From: Stella humosa
Lineage (GTDB): Bacteria; Pseudomonadota; Alphaproteobacteria; ATCC43930; Allostellaceae
Reading direction: 5' to 3'
NCBI RefSeq assembly: GCF_006738645.1
Contig: NZ_AP019700.1
Coordinates: 4,632,001-4,696,000, forward strand
Length of the DNA stretch: 64,000 nt
Shown: piece after piece, positions 54,203 to 63,364 of the stretch
Position numbering within the stretch: the first letter of the stretch is position 1
Layout: the number at the start of each line of letters is the position of its first letter
Program-made: the position numbers and the translations under genes
Notes under the pieces: model-generated
What the model was told of the DNA's origin: nothing
The model's input: only the letters and a program-made list of their open reading frames with translations
Databases searched by the model: none

Positions 54203-54694
54203 GTGCGCACCGTCGGGCTCGGCTACTATTTCGAGGACTATGCGGTCGGCGACCGCTTCCGCACCATCGGGCGGACGGTGACGGAGACCGACATCGTCAA
54301 TTTCGTGAACTGCACCGGCATGACCGAGGTGCTGTTCACCAATGTCGAGTATGCGACCAAGGTGTCGGCCATTCCCGGCCGGCTGGCGCCGGGGGCACTG
54401 GTCTATTGCCTGGCCGAGGGGCTGCTGATGCAGTCGGTCGTGCAGGGCACGGGCATGGCCTTCCTGCACATGGATTTCGACGTGAAGGCGCCGACCTTCG
54501 CGGGCGATACCGTGCATGTCGAGTGCGAGGTGGTGGAGGCGCGGCGGGCCAGCCGGGGCGCGCGCGGGCTGGTGCGGACGCGCAACGAGATCCGCAACCA
54601 GCGCGGCGAGACGGTGATCGTCTACACGCCGCTGCGGATGGTGAAGGGCCGGCCGGATATAGCCGGATCCGCACCATCACCCAGCTATATATAA
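54203..54694 (+). CDS. MaoC-like enoyl-CoA hydratase/dehydratase
   Basis: 163 residues, GTG start at 54203. YYFEDYAVGDRFRTIGRTVTETDIVNFVNCTGM, PGALVYCLAEGLLMQ and LHMDFDVKAPTFAGDTVHVECEV form the hot-dog fold of MaoC-type hydratases that add water to enoyl-CoAs. Substrate unknown; placed in a region of acyl-CoA enzymes and behind the NTF2-like gene. Confidence 0.9.
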   Translation: MRTVGLGYYFEDYAVGDRFRTIGRTVTETDIVNFVNCTGMTEVLFTNVEYATKVSAIPGRLAPGALVYCLAEGLLMQSVVQGTGMAFLHMDFDVKAPTFAGDTVHVECEVVEARRASRGARGLVRTRNEIRNQRGETVIVYTPLRMVKGRPDIAGSAPSPSYI

Positions 54695-54776
54695 CCGTAG
54701 GTTGGGTTGCGATTGCGAGTTGGAGGCGAAGGCTCTAGCTTCCGGCCACGCTGGGAATCGGGCAGGGGGTAGCACC

Positions 54777-55550
54777 ATGGACAATCCGGTCGTGGTGGAG
54801 ACGCGCGGCGGGACCCGCATCGTCCGCCTCAATCGACCAGCCGCCCTCAATGCGGTGAACGCGCATCTGCGTCGCGCCTTCACCGCAGCCATGGACGCGG
54901 CCCAGCATGATCCGGGGGTGGCCGCGATCGTCGTCACGGGCACGGGCGACCGGGCCTTCTGCGCGGGCCAGGACATCGAGGAAGCGGCCGGCCTGGCGAC
55001 CGAGCGTGCCGTTGCCTGCTGGCTGACGGGCATGCGCGACCTCTACCAGTCGGTGCGCGACATCGAGAAGCCGACCGTCGTCGCCTTCAACGGACTGGCC
55101 GCCGGGGCCGGCATGCAGATCGGCCTGGCTGCCGACCTGCGCGTGGGCTTCCCGGAGATGCGCTTCGGCCAGCCCGAGGTGAAGGCCGGGCTCGCCAGCA
55201 TCGTCGGCACCTGGTTCCTGGCGCAGTATGTCGGGGCGGGCGTCAACGCCGAGATGTCGCTGTCGGGCGAGTTGATCACGGGCGAGCGCGCCCACGGGCT
55301 GGGCCTGCTGACCCGGCTGGTGCCGCAGGCAGCCGTGCTGGACACGGCCCTGGTCGAAGCCGCCCGCCTGGCGGCGATGCCGGCCACCGCGTATCGCCTG
55401 ACCAAGCGCCGCCTGCGCGAGATCACGCAGCCGGGCTTCGACGCCGCCTACCGCGCCGGCATCGCCGCCCAGCGCGAGGCCTATGCGGCAGGCGACCCGC
55501 AGCGCGCGATGGCGGCCTTCCTGGCGCGCCGCCGGCGCAAGCCGGACTGA
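54777..55550 (+). CDS. Enoyl-CoA hydratase/isomerase family protein
   Basis: 257 residues from the ATG at 54777. Crotonase fold: IVRLNRPAALNAVNAHLRRAF, VTGTGDRAFCAGQDIEEAAG (oxyanion hole) and VAFNGLAAGAGMQIGLAADLRVG, MRFGQPEVKAGLASIVGTW. The second catalytic glutamate position is present as QPEVKAG. Hydrates or isomerises an enoyl-CoA; exact substrate not decidable. Separate from the MaoC gene by an 82-base gap that could carry its own promoter. Convergent with the next crotonase. Confidence 0.9.
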   Translation: MDNPVVVETRGGTRIVRLNRPAALNAVNAHLRRAFTAAMDAAQHDPGVAAIVVTGTGDRAFCAGQDIEEAAGLATERAVACWLTGMRDLYQSVRDIEKPTVVAFNGLAAGAGMQIGLAADLRVGFPEMRFGQPEVKAGLASIVGTWFLAQYVGAGVNAEMSLSGELITGERAHGLGLLTRLVPQAAVLDTALVEAARLAAMPATAYRLTKRRLREITQPGFDAAYRAGIAAQREAYAAGDPQRAMAAFLARRRRKPD

Positions 55551-55560
55551 CGACCCGGCA

Positions 55561-56346
55561 TCAACCGCGATACCAGGCCGGGTGCCGCTTCTCCAGGAAA
55601 CCCGCCAGGCCCTCCGCCGCCTCCGCCGAGGCCCTCTGGGTGGCGGCAACGTCGGCCAGCCGATCGACCATGGCGTCGGGCACGAGTTGGCCTGCGATCT
55701 CCAGCGTCAGCCGCTTGGTGGCGGCCACCGCCTCCGGCCCGGCGCGCAGGAAGGCGTCGACCAGTGGTGCCGCCGCCGCGTCGAGGCCGCCGGTCGGACA
55801 GATCTCGTGGACCAACCCCATGCCCTCGGCCCGCGTGGCGTCGAATGCCTCTCCGGACAGGATCCAGCGGCGGAGCTGGGGCAGGCCGATCGCCTTCAAC
55901 ATCTGGGGGATGATCGGCGCCGGCACGACACCGAAGCGCACCTCGGTCAGGGCGAAGCGGGCCTCCTGGCTGGCGACGACGACGTCGCAGGATGCCGCCA
56001 GCCCGACCCCGCCGCCGAAGCAGGCACCGTGGACCAACGCGATGGTCGGACGGGGGAACAGGTGCAGGTCGCGCATCGCCCGCGTCGTACGGACCGAGAA
56101 GTCGCGGTTGGCCGCGGGCGGCATGGCCGCCACCTGCTGCAGCCAGGCGAGGTCGGCCCCGGCCTGGAAATGCCGGCCCTGGCCGCGCAGCAGCAGGACC
56201 CGCACCCGCGGGTCGCCCGCCAGCCGCGCCAGGCCATCCAGCAGCCCGTCAATGACCGCGCCGTCATAGGCATTGTGGACCGCCGGCCGGTTGAGGGTGA
56301 CGGTCGCCACCCCGCGATCGTCGATCTCGGTCAGGACAACGGACAT
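55561..56346 (-). CDS. Enoyl-CoA hydratase family protein (methylglutaconyl-CoA hydratase-like)
   Basis: 261 residues from the ATG at 56346. VATVTLNRPAVHNAYDGAVI, LRGQGRHFQAGADLAWLQQVA and GACFGGGVGLAASCDVVVASQ, with ALTEVRFGVVPAPIIP; the AGADL-WLQ and APIIP patterns resemble methylglutaconyl-CoA hydratases (LiuC-type) of leucine breakdown. It is divergent from a CoA-transferase operon that includes an HMG-CoA lyase, the next enzyme after this step, which supports the guess. Confidence 0.85.
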   Translation of the reverse strand: MSVVLTEIDDRGVATVTLNRPAVHNAYDGAVIDGLLDGLARLAGDPRVRVLLLRGQGRHFQAGADLAWLQQVAAMPPAANRDFSVRTTRAMRDLHLFPRPTIALVHGACFGGGVGLAASCDVVVASQEARFALTEVRFGVVPAPIIPQMLKAIGLPQLRRWILSGEAFDATRAEGMGLVHEICPTGGLDAAAAPLVDAFLRAGPEAVAATKRLTLEIAGQLVPDAMVDRLADVAATQRASAEAAEGLAGFLEKRHPAWYRG

Positions 56347-56499
56347 GGTGGGCGGGCTCCCGGGTTGGAATTCGGCCGGCGAACTCGGCCCGCGGGGGAC
56401 GGCTTCTGTCAACCCCGCGGGGCCGGCCGGTTCGGCATTGACGCTTCCGCCGGGCGGCGCCTACCGTTTGGCGATTCATTCGGAGGAAACGACCCAGCC

Positions 56500-57672
56500 G
56501 TGCAGCAGGAACAGGCCGCATCCCCATCCCAGCCCCAAGCGCTGCCCCTGGCCGGCATGCGGGTCTTCGAGATCGGCACCAGCGTGGCCGCCCCCTATGC
56601 CGGGCTGATCCTGGCGTCGCTGGGGGCCGAACTGGTGAAAGTGGAACGCCCGGAGGGCGACGACGCCCGCCACTGGGGCCCGCCCTTCTGGCATGGCGCC
56701 TCGTCGATCTTCCAGGTCTTCAACGTCAACAAGAAGTCTGTCGTCGTCGACCTGAAGGACCCCGAAGCGCTGGCCGGCCTGCGCCGGCTGATCGTCGAGA
56801 CGGGCGACGCGGTGCTGCAGAACATGCGGCCGGGCCAGGTCGAGAAGTACGGGCTGGACGCCACCACCCTGCTGGCCGCCAAGCCGGACCTCGTCTACTG
56901 CAACATCGGCGCGTTCGGCGCCGTGGGGCCGCTGAAGGACAAGCCCGGCTACGACCCCCTGATGCAGGCCTTCGGCGGGCTGATGATGATGACGGGCGAG
57001 GAGGGCCGCCCGCCGGTGCGCGTCGGCACCTCGCTGATCGACATGGGCACGGGCATGTGGTGCGCGCTGGGCATCGTCTCGGCCCTGTTGCGGCGCGAGA
57101 AGGGCGGCGGCGGTGCCCGCATCGACACCTCGCTCTACGAGACGGCGCTGGCCTGGATGACCTACCATGCGGCCGACTTCATCTCGACCGGGACGCCGGG
57201 CAAGCGCAACGGCTCGGCCACCCGCGGCATCGCACCCTACCAGGCCTATCAATGCGCGGACGGCTACCTGATGGTGGCCGCGCCCAACGACGGGCTGTTC
57301 CGCAAGCTGTCGGCCGCACTGGGCCACGCCGAATGGGCGGGCGACCCGCGCTTCGTCGACAACCCGAGCCGGGTGAAGCACCTGGCGGAACTGAACGGCC
57401 TGATCGAGGCGATCATGGCGACCCGGCCGCGGGCCGCCTGGCAGGCGGTGCTGGAAGCGGCCGGCATCCCGACCACGCCGACCCAGACCATCGACGAGGT
57501 CGTCGTCCATCCGCAGACCGCGGCACTGGGCATGCTGCAGAAGACGCCGGACGGCCGGATGGACATCTTCGGCCTGCCGATGTCGTTCGACGGGCAGCGC
57601 CCGGCCATGCGCAACGCAGCACCGGAGCTGGGCGCCGACACCGACGACCTGTTCCCCACCCCGAAGGGCTGA
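56500..57672 (+). CDS. Family III CoA transferase (CaiB/BaiF)
   Basis: 390 residues. GTG start at 56500 with GGAGG upstream (13-base spacing, longer than usual). Family III features: MRVFEIGTSVAAPYAGLILASLGAELVKVERP, NVNKKSVVVDLKDP, KPGYDPLMQAFGG (the aspartate nucleophile) and TPTQTIDEVVVHPQT. It would move CoA to a free carboxylic acid and thereby start the pathway encoded by the following genes. Acceptor likely a branched or dicarboxylic acid, by analogy with succinyl-CoA:HMG transferase; unproven. Confidence 0.92.
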   Translation: MQQEQAASPSQPQALPLAGMRVFEIGTSVAAPYAGLILASLGAELVKVERPEGDDARHWGPPFWHGASSIFQVFNVNKKSVVVDLKDPEALAGLRRLIVETGDAVLQNMRPGQVEKYGLDATTLLAAKPDLVYCNIGAFGAVGPLKDKPGYDPLMQAFGGLMMMTGEEGRPPVRVGTSLIDMGTGMWCALGIVSALLRREKGGGGARIDTSLYETALAWMTYHAADFISTGTPGKRNGSATRGIAPYQAYQCADGYLMVAAPNDGLFRKLSAALGHAEWAGDPRFVDNPSRVKHLAELNGLIEAIMATRPRAAWQAVLEAAGIPTTPTQTIDEVVVHPQTAALGMLQKTPDGRMDIFGLPMSFDGQRPAMRNAAPELGADTDDLFPTPKG

Positions 57673-57681
57673 CCCCGCTCC

Positions 57682-58476
57682 ATGCGCGACCAGTACGAAA
57701 CCCTGCTCGTCGAGACCGTCGAGCCCCACATCCTGCAGGTGACGCTGAACCGCCCGCAGGCGGCCAACGCGCTGAACACCCAGATGGGCCGCGACCTGCT
57801 CGACCTGTGGCTGTCGCTGGTCCTCGACCATGGCGACCTGCGCTGCATCGTCCTGACCGGGTCCGGCAGCAAGGCCTTCTGCGCCGGCGGCGACCTGAAG
57901 GAACGCAACGGCATGACCGACGAGGCGTGGCAGAAGCAGCACGCCATCTTCGAACAGGCGGTCTACCGCATGATGGACTGCCCGCTGCCGATCATCGGCG
58001 CCATCAATGGCGCGGCCTATGGCGGCGGCTGCGAGTTCACGCTGGCCTGCGACTTCGCCTATGCCGCGCGCTCGGCCCGCTTCGCCCTGACCGAGGTGAC
58101 GCTGGGGATCATGCCGGGCGCCGGCGGTACCCAGAACCTGCCGCGGGCGGTCGGCGTGCGCCGGGCCAAGGAGATCATCCTGACCGGGTCCGCCTTCGGC
58201 GCCGAGGACGCGCTGGCCTGGGGCATCGTCAACAAGGTCTGCGACGACGCAACCCTGCTGGAGGAGACGCTGGCGACCGCGCGCCGCATCGCCCAGAACG
58301 GGCCGGTGTCGATCCGCCAGGCCAAGCGGTCGATCGACGTGGCGACCCAGATCGACCTGAAGAACGGCTTCGCCTTCGAGATCGAGGCCTACAACCGCAT
58401 GGTGCCGACCGCCGACCGGCAGGAGGGCATCCGCGCCTTCAACGAGAAGCGGAAGCCCAACTATACCGGACGCTGA
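57682..58476 (+). CDS. Enoyl-CoA hydratase
   Basis: 264 residues. ILQVTLNRPQAANALNTQMGRDLL, LTGSGSKAFCAGGDLKERNGMTD and GAINGAAYGGGCEFTLACDFAYAA, then ALTEVTLGIMPGAGGTQNLPRAVG: the standard crotonase hydratase pattern with both catalytic glutamate positions (E in LTEVTLG; late glutamate near AGGTQ). Ten bases behind the CoA transferase, same operon. Substrate probably the CoA ester made there. Confidence 0.93.
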   Translation: MRDQYETLLVETVEPHILQVTLNRPQAANALNTQMGRDLLDLWLSLVLDHGDLRCIVLTGSGSKAFCAGGDLKERNGMTDEAWQKQHAIFEQAVYRMMDCPLPIIGAINGAAYGGGCEFTLACDFAYAARSARFALTEVTLGIMPGAGGTQNLPRAVGVRRAKEIILTGSAFGAEDALAWGIVNKVCDDATLLEETLATARRIAQNGPVSIRQAKRSIDVATQIDLKNGFAFEIEAYNRMVPTADRQEGIRAFNEKRKPNYTGR

Positions 58477-58506
58477 GCCGTCCGGCCCGACCCAGAGGAG
58501 AAACCC

Positions 58507-59433
58507 ATGGCCACCGACAGCGCGATCGTCCGCGAGGTAGGGCTCCGCGACGGGCTCCAGATCATCCCCACTTTCTTCCCCACCCCGGCCAAGATCGCCT
58601 GGATCGAGGCAGAACTGGCGGCCGGCGTGCGCGACATCGAGGTCTGCTCGTTCGTGCCGCCCAAGAACATCCCGCAGTTCGCCGACGCGCTCGAGGTCAC
58701 GGCCGCCTCGCTGGCCATGCCGGGCCTGCGGCCGTCGGCGCTGGTGCCCAACCTGAAGGGCGCGCAGCGCGCGGTGGCCGCCGGCGTGCCCGAGCTGCAT
58801 TTCGTGCTGTCGGTTTCGGAAGAACACAACCTGCGCAACGTGCAGCGCACCACCCAGCAGTCCATCGACGAGTTTCGCGCGGTGCTGGAACTGGCCCATT
58901 CGCAGCCGACGCCGGTCCGGGTCAGTGCCGCACTCGCCACGGCCCTGGGCTGCACCATCGCCGGCCAGGTCGATCCCGGCCGGGTGATCGAGCTGGCCCA
59001 TGTCGTCGTCGATGCCGGCGCCGACGAGCTGTCGCTGGCCGACACGGTCGGATACGCCAACCCCGCGCAGGTGAGGGCGATGTTCGACCGGGCGCAGCGC
59101 GAGCTGGGCGGGCGCGTGCCGATCGCGGCCCATTTCCACGACACGCGCGGGCTGGGCCTGGCCAATGCCTATGCCGCGGCCGAAGCCGGCATCCGCATCT
59201 TCGATGCCTCGCTGGCGGGATTGGGCGGCTGCCCCTACGCGCCTGGTGCCAGCGGCAACATCGTCACCGAGGACCTGGTCTTCATGCTGGAATCCATGGG
59301 CATCGCGACCGGCATCGACCTTGGCCGGCTGGTCGAGGTCCGCCGCATCGTGGCCGAGAACCTGCCCGACGAGGCCATGTATGGCCAGATCGCCAAGGCC
59401 GGCCCGCCCAAGGGCTTCGCCCAGGCGGCCTGA
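58507..59433 (+). CDS. Hydroxymethylglutaryl-CoA lyase
   Basis: Cleaves HMG-CoA to acetyl-CoA and acetoacetate (or a related tertiary hydroxy-CoA such as citramalyl-CoA). 308 residues. IVREVGLRDGLQIIP holds the catalytic Arg and metal Asp, ELSLADTVGYANPAQV, AAHFHDTRGLGLANAY with the two metal histidines, and the signature loop LGGCPYAPGASGN with its catalytic cysteine. AGAGGAG lies 7 bases before the ATG. Third gene of the operon. Confidence 0.94.
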   Translation: MATDSAIVREVGLRDGLQIIPTFFPTPAKIAWIEAELAAGVRDIEVCSFVPPKNIPQFADALEVTAASLAMPGLRPSALVPNLKGAQRAVAAGVPELHFVLSVSEEHNLRNVQRTTQQSIDEFRAVLELAHSQPTPVRVSAALATALGCTIAGQVDPGRVIELAHVVVDAGADELSLADTVGYANPAQVRAMFDRAQRELGGRVPIAAHFHDTRGLGLANAYAAAEAGIRIFDASLAGLGGCPYAPGASGNIVTEDLVFMLESMGIATGIDLGRLVEVRRIVAENLPDEAMYGQIAKAGPPKGFAQAA

Positions 59434-59476
59434 GCCGGCCCCGACCAAGAACCGACCCCTAGGGAGCACGCCCGAG

Positions 59477-60895
59477 ATGACCGAAGTGACGAAGACGCTC
59501 GCCCGTTTCGCCGCCGGCCTCCGCCACGAGGCGATCCCGCCCGCGGTGCGCGAGCGCGCCAAGCTGCTGGTCCTGGACACCATCGGCATCGCCGTGCGGG
59601 CGCGCCACGACACCGATTCGACGCCGCCGACGCTGGAGGCCGCCCGCACGCTGGGCCTCGACCACGGCCAGGCCCGCGTCTTCGGCGAGCGGGGCGGCTG
59701 GTCGCCGGCGGGTGCGGCCCTGGTCAATGGCGCGCTGGCCCACAGCCTGGATTTCGACGACACGCACGCACCGGCCTCGCTGCACCCCAGCGCGCCGGTC
59801 GTGCCGGCGGCTCTCGCTGCCGCCGAGATCGCCGGCCGCAGCAGCCAGGACGCCCTGGTCGGCATCATCGCCGGCTACGAGGTGATCTGCCGCATCAGCC
59901 GCGCCCTGATCCCGTCCGAGCATTACGACCTGGGCTTCCACCCGACCGCCACCTGCGGCGTCTTCGCCGCGGCGGCGGCTGCCGGTCGCGTGCTGGGCCT
60001 GTCACCCGAGCAGATGGAGGACGCCTACGGCATCGCGCTCTCCGAGGCGGCGGGGTCGCTGCAGTTCCTGGGCAACGGCGCCTGGACCAAGCGGTTCCAG
60101 GTCGGTCATTCGGCCATGGCCGGGCTGATGGCGGCGGTCTTCGCCAGCAAAGGCTATCGCGGGGCCGCCCCCGCCTTCGAGGGGCGCTACGGCTTCTTCC
60201 ACGCCTATGCCCGCAATGCCCGGCCGGAGCTCGCGATCGAGGGGCTGGGCCAGGCGTGGGAGACGACGGCGATCGCGGTCAAGCCCTACCCCGCCTGCCG
60301 GGCGATGCACGCGGCGGTCGACGGCGTGATCCAGCTACGCGCGCGGCACAACCTGGTGGAGGAGCGGATCAAGTCGATCCGCGTCGGCCTGTCGGAAACC
60401 GCACTCCGCCTCGTCGGCACGCCGCAGGAGCAGAAGCGCCAGCCGGCCAACGTCGTCGACGGCCAGTTCTCGTGCCATTTCGGCGTCGGCGTGGCGATGC
60501 GCGAGGGCCGCTTCGGCTGGGACGACTATGCCGGCCATATCGGCGACGCGCGCACCAACGCGCTGCTGGCCCGGGTCGAGGTCGGCCATGACGCGCGGGC
60601 CGAGGCCGAATATCCGCGCCAGTTCGCAGCCGCGGTCGCGATCGAGACGGTGGACGGGGTGAACGACAGCCTGTTCGTGCCGATCCCCAAGGGCGAGCCC
60701 GAGAACTTCCAGACCGCCGACGAGCTGCGCGCGAAGTATGCCGCCCTGGTGCAGCCGGTGATCGGAGCGGCCCAGGAGGCGCGCCTGTTCCAGGCGGTGA
60801 TGGGGATGGACAGTGCCGCGTCCGGCGGCGGCGTCGCCGCCATCTTCGACGCCGCCGCCCCCAACAGCCCGGACCCCGCGCGGAAAAGCGCATGA
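59477..60895 (+). CDS. MmgE/PrpD family protein
   Basis: 472 residues from the ATG at 59477. KLLVLDTIGIAVRARHD, ALVNGALAHSLDFDDTHAPASLHPSAPVVPAALA and QVGHSAMAGLMAAVFASKGYRG are hallmarks of the 2-methylcitrate dehydratase/aconitate decarboxylase family. Members dehydrate or decarboxylate tricarboxylic or itaconate-type acids. In this operon with CoA transferases, hydratase and lyase it may isomerise or dehydrate a branched dicarboxylate. Exact substrate unknown. Its stop overlaps the next CoA-transferase start (ATGA). Confidence 0.92.
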   Translation: MTEVTKTLARFAAGLRHEAIPPAVRERAKLLVLDTIGIAVRARHDTDSTPPTLEAARTLGLDHGQARVFGERGGWSPAGAALVNGALAHSLDFDDTHAPASLHPSAPVVPAALAAAEIAGRSSQDALVGIIAGYEVICRISRALIPSEHYDLGFHPTATCGVFAAAAAAGRVLGLSPEQMEDAYGIALSEAAGSLQFLGNGAWTKRFQVGHSAMAGLMAAVFASKGYRGAAPAFEGRYGFFHAYARNARPELAIEGLGQAWETTAIAVKPYPACRAMHAAVDGVIQLRARHNLVEERIKSIRVGLSETALRLVGTPQEQKRQPANVVDGQFSCHFGVGVAMREGRFGWDDYAGHIGDARTNALLARVEVGHDARAEAEYPRQFAAAVAIETVDGVNDSLFVPIPKGEPENFQTADELRAKYAALVQPVIGAAQEARLFQAVMGMDSAASGGGVAAIFDAAAPNSPDPARKSA

Positions 60896-62100
60896 GCCAA
60901 GCCCCCCGCCCGCTCGCCGGCCTCAAGGTCATCGCCGTCGAGCAGTACGGGGCGGCCCCCTTCGGCACCCTGCACCTGGCCCAGCTCGGCGCCGAGGTGA
61001 TCAAGATCGAGAACCCGCAGGATGGCGGGGACGTCAGCCGCACGGTCGGCCCCCACTTCATCGAAGGGGTGGACCCGACGGCGGCAAGCGGCCTCTTCCA
61101 AGCGCTCAACCTCAACAAGCGCAGCGTGACGCTCGACCTGTCGCAGGCCGGCGGCCGGGCCGTGCTGGCCCGCCTGGCGGGCACGGCCGACGCGCTCATC
61201 CACAACCTGCGCGGCGACGTGCCGGCCCGCCTGGGCCTGACCCGGGCCGACCTGGCGCCGTTCAACCCGCGCCTGGTCGTCGTCCACCTGACCGGCTACG
61301 GGCGCGAGCCGGAGCGGGCCCGCTGGCCCGGCTACGACTTCCTGATGCAGGCGGAGGCCGGGCATTTCGCCCTGACCGGCGACCCGGATGGCCCGCCCGC
61401 CCGCTTCGGGCTGCCGATGATCGACTATGCCGCCGGCCTCTCGGCGGCGCTGGGGCTGGTGTCGGCGGTGATGGCCGCCCGCACGAGCGGCCAGGGCTGC
61501 GAGATCGACGTCAGCCTGTTCGACACCGCGCTTTTCCACCTCAGCTATATCGGCCAGTGGCGGCTGACCCACGGCCATGTGCAGGGCCGGGAGCGACGGT
61601 CGGCCCATGCCGCCCTCGTCCCATGCCAGCTCTATCGCACCGGCGACGGCTGGATCTACCTGATGTGCAACAAGGAGAAGTTCTGGGGGGCGCTCTGTCG
61701 CGCCATCGGCCGCCCGGAATGGATCGAGGACGAGCGATTCCGCCGCTTCCCCGACCGCAAGCGCCATCGCGACCTGATCGAGACCATGCTGGACGATGCC
61801 CTGTCGGCGCGCACCACGGCCGAATGGATGGCGGTCTTCGCCGGCCAAGTGCCGGCCGCCCCGGTGCACGACATCGCCCAGGCGCTCGACAACCCGTTCG
61901 TGACGACGACCGGCCGGCTCCAGGACGTGGCCACCGGCGAGGGCAGCTTCCGGGCGATCGCCGGCCCTGTCCGCGTCGACGGGCAGCGGGCGCCGCTGAC
62001 GGCCGCCCCGGCGCTCGGCGCCGACACCGACGCCGTGCTGGCCGAGATCGGCTACGGTGCCGCCGAGATCGCGGAAATGCGCCGGCAGGGGATCGCCTGA
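60892..62100 (+). CDS. Family III CoA transferase (second copy in operon)
   Basis: 402 residues. LAGLKVIAVEQYGAAPFGTLHLAQLGAEVIKIENP, NLNKRSVTLDLSQAGGR and PGYDFLMQAEAGHFALTGD (nucleophile Asp) define the CaiB/BaiF family. Different in sequence from the copy at 56500, so it probably serves another acceptor acid or step. Coupled to the MmgE/PrpD gene. An MFS gene follows after 37 bases. Confidence 0.92.
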   Translation: MSQAPRPLAGLKVIAVEQYGAAPFGTLHLAQLGAEVIKIENPQDGGDVSRTVGPHFIEGVDPTAASGLFQALNLNKRSVTLDLSQAGGRAVLARLAGTADALIHNLRGDVPARLGLTRADLAPFNPRLVVVHLTGYGREPERARWPGYDFLMQAEAGHFALTGDPDGPPARFGLPMIDYAAGLSAALGLVSAVMAARTSGQGCEIDVSLFDTALFHLSYIGQWRLTHGHVQGRERRSAHAALVPCQLYRTGDGWIYLMCNKEKFWGALCRAIGRPEWIEDERFRRFPDRKRHRDLIETMLDDALSARTTAEWMAVFAGQVPAAPVHDIAQALDNPFVTTTGRLQDVATGEGSFRAIAGPVRVDGQRAPLTAAPALGADTDAVLAEIGYGAAEIAEMRRQGIA

Positions 62101-62137
62101 CGGCCGAACGGCCGACAATCGGCTAGGGGGCCCAGGC

Positions 62138-63349
62138 ATGCGCGGATTGTTCACGGTCGCCGTCGGCGTCCCCGTCCTGGCGACCGTTCTGGGCCAGTCC
62201 CTGGTCACCATGAGCGGCCTCAGCGTGCCGGTGCTGGCGCCGCGCGCGGCCGAGACCATCGGCATCGACCCCAGCAACATCGGCGCCTACACGGCCCTGG
62301 TCTATGCCGCGGCCACCGTCACGAGCCCGATCGCCGGCGGCCTGCTGGCGCGCTATGGCGGCTTGCGCATCCAGCAACTGGCACTGGTCATGGCCTCGCT
62401 CGGCCTCGTCCTGTTCGCCCTCGGCCACCCGCTGGCGGCCATCCTAAGCGCGCTGGCGATCGGCTGCGGCGTCGGCCCGGCCACGCCGGCCAGCTCGCAT
62501 ATCCTGGCCAAGGAGACGCCGCCGGTCCTCCAGCCGATGGCCTTCTCGATCAAGCAGACCGGCGTGCCGCTGGGCGGTGCGTTGGCCGGGCTGCTGGCCC
62601 CGCCGCTCGTGCTGCTGCTCGATTGGCAGGGGGCGGCCCTGGTCATGGCGGCGGGCGGCATCGCCTGCGCCGTCCTGCTGCAACCGCTGCGCGGCTGGCT
62701 CGATGCCGGGCGCAAGCCCGACGGCCCCCGCGCGCGCATCCGCATCCGCGGGCCGCTCGCCCTCATCTTCTCCGACCCGGCGCTGCGGCGGCTAGCGGTC
62801 GCGTCCTTCGTCTTCTCGGCCATGCAGCTTTCGGTCAGCGCCTTCCTGGTCGTCTATTTCGTCCAGGTGATCGGCCTCGGCCTGACCCAGGCCGGGATTG
62901 CCTATGCCATCGCCCAGGGCGGCGGGGTGATCGGCCGCATCATCTGGGGCGGATTGGCGGAGACCGTGCTTCGCACCCGAACCCTGGTCATCCTGGTGGG
63001 GATCGGTACTGCCGTCAGCATGGCGATCCTGGTACAGGCGGATGCGAGCTGGCCCTTCTGGCTGCTGGCCGCCATCGCCGCCCTGCTGGGGGCGACCGCC
63101 ATCGGCTGGACCGGGCTCTACCTGGCCGAGGTGGCACGCCTGGCGCCGCCCGGCCGGGCCGGCGAGGCCACCGGCGGGGCCATGTTCATGACGTTCGGCG
63201 GGGTGGTGTTCGGCCCGCCGCTGGTGACGGGGATCGTGGCGGCCACCGGCTCCTACCCGGCCGCCTTCCTGACGCTGGCCGCATGCAACCTGCTGGCCGC
63301 CGGCTGGCTCGCCGCCGGCCGCGACACGACGAGAAGCAAGAACGCATAG
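62138..63349 (+). CDS. MFS transporter
   Basis: 403 residues, twelve predicted helices. TIGIDPSNIGAYTALVYAAATVTSPIAGGLLARYGGLRIQQ covers the first helices and a weak motif A; FSIKQTGVPLGGALAGLLAPPLVLLL begins helix 5. The CynX/NimT-like or general anion-uptake group is likely. Placed at the end of the CoA-transferase operon, it may import the acid used by these enzymes. ATG at 62138 has GGGGGCC upstream. Confidence 0.9.
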   Translation: MRGLFTVAVGVPVLATVLGQSLVTMSGLSVPVLAPRAAETIGIDPSNIGAYTALVYAAATVTSPIAGGLLARYGGLRIQQLALVMASLGLVLFALGHPLAAILSALAIGCGVGPATPASSHILAKETPPVLQPMAFSIKQTGVPLGGALAGLLAPPLVLLLDWQGAALVMAAGGIACAVLLQPLRGWLDAGRKPDGPRARIRIRGPLALIFSDPALRRLAVASFVFSAMQLSVSAFLVVYFVQVIGLGLTQAGIAYAIAQGGGVIGRIIWGGLAETVLRTRTLVILVGIGTAVSMAILVQADASWPFWLLAAIAALLGATAIGWTGLYLAEVARLAPPGRAGEATGGAMFMTFGGVVFGPPLVTGIVAATGSYPAAFLTLAACNLLAAGWLAAGRDTTRSKNA

Positions 63350-63364
63350 ACGGGAGTGATCGCC

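Noticed and set aside
56476-59868. Over 1100-codon minus-strand open frame
   Set aside because: Shadow of the CoA transferase, hydratase and lyase genes, which have complete family motifs on the plus strand.
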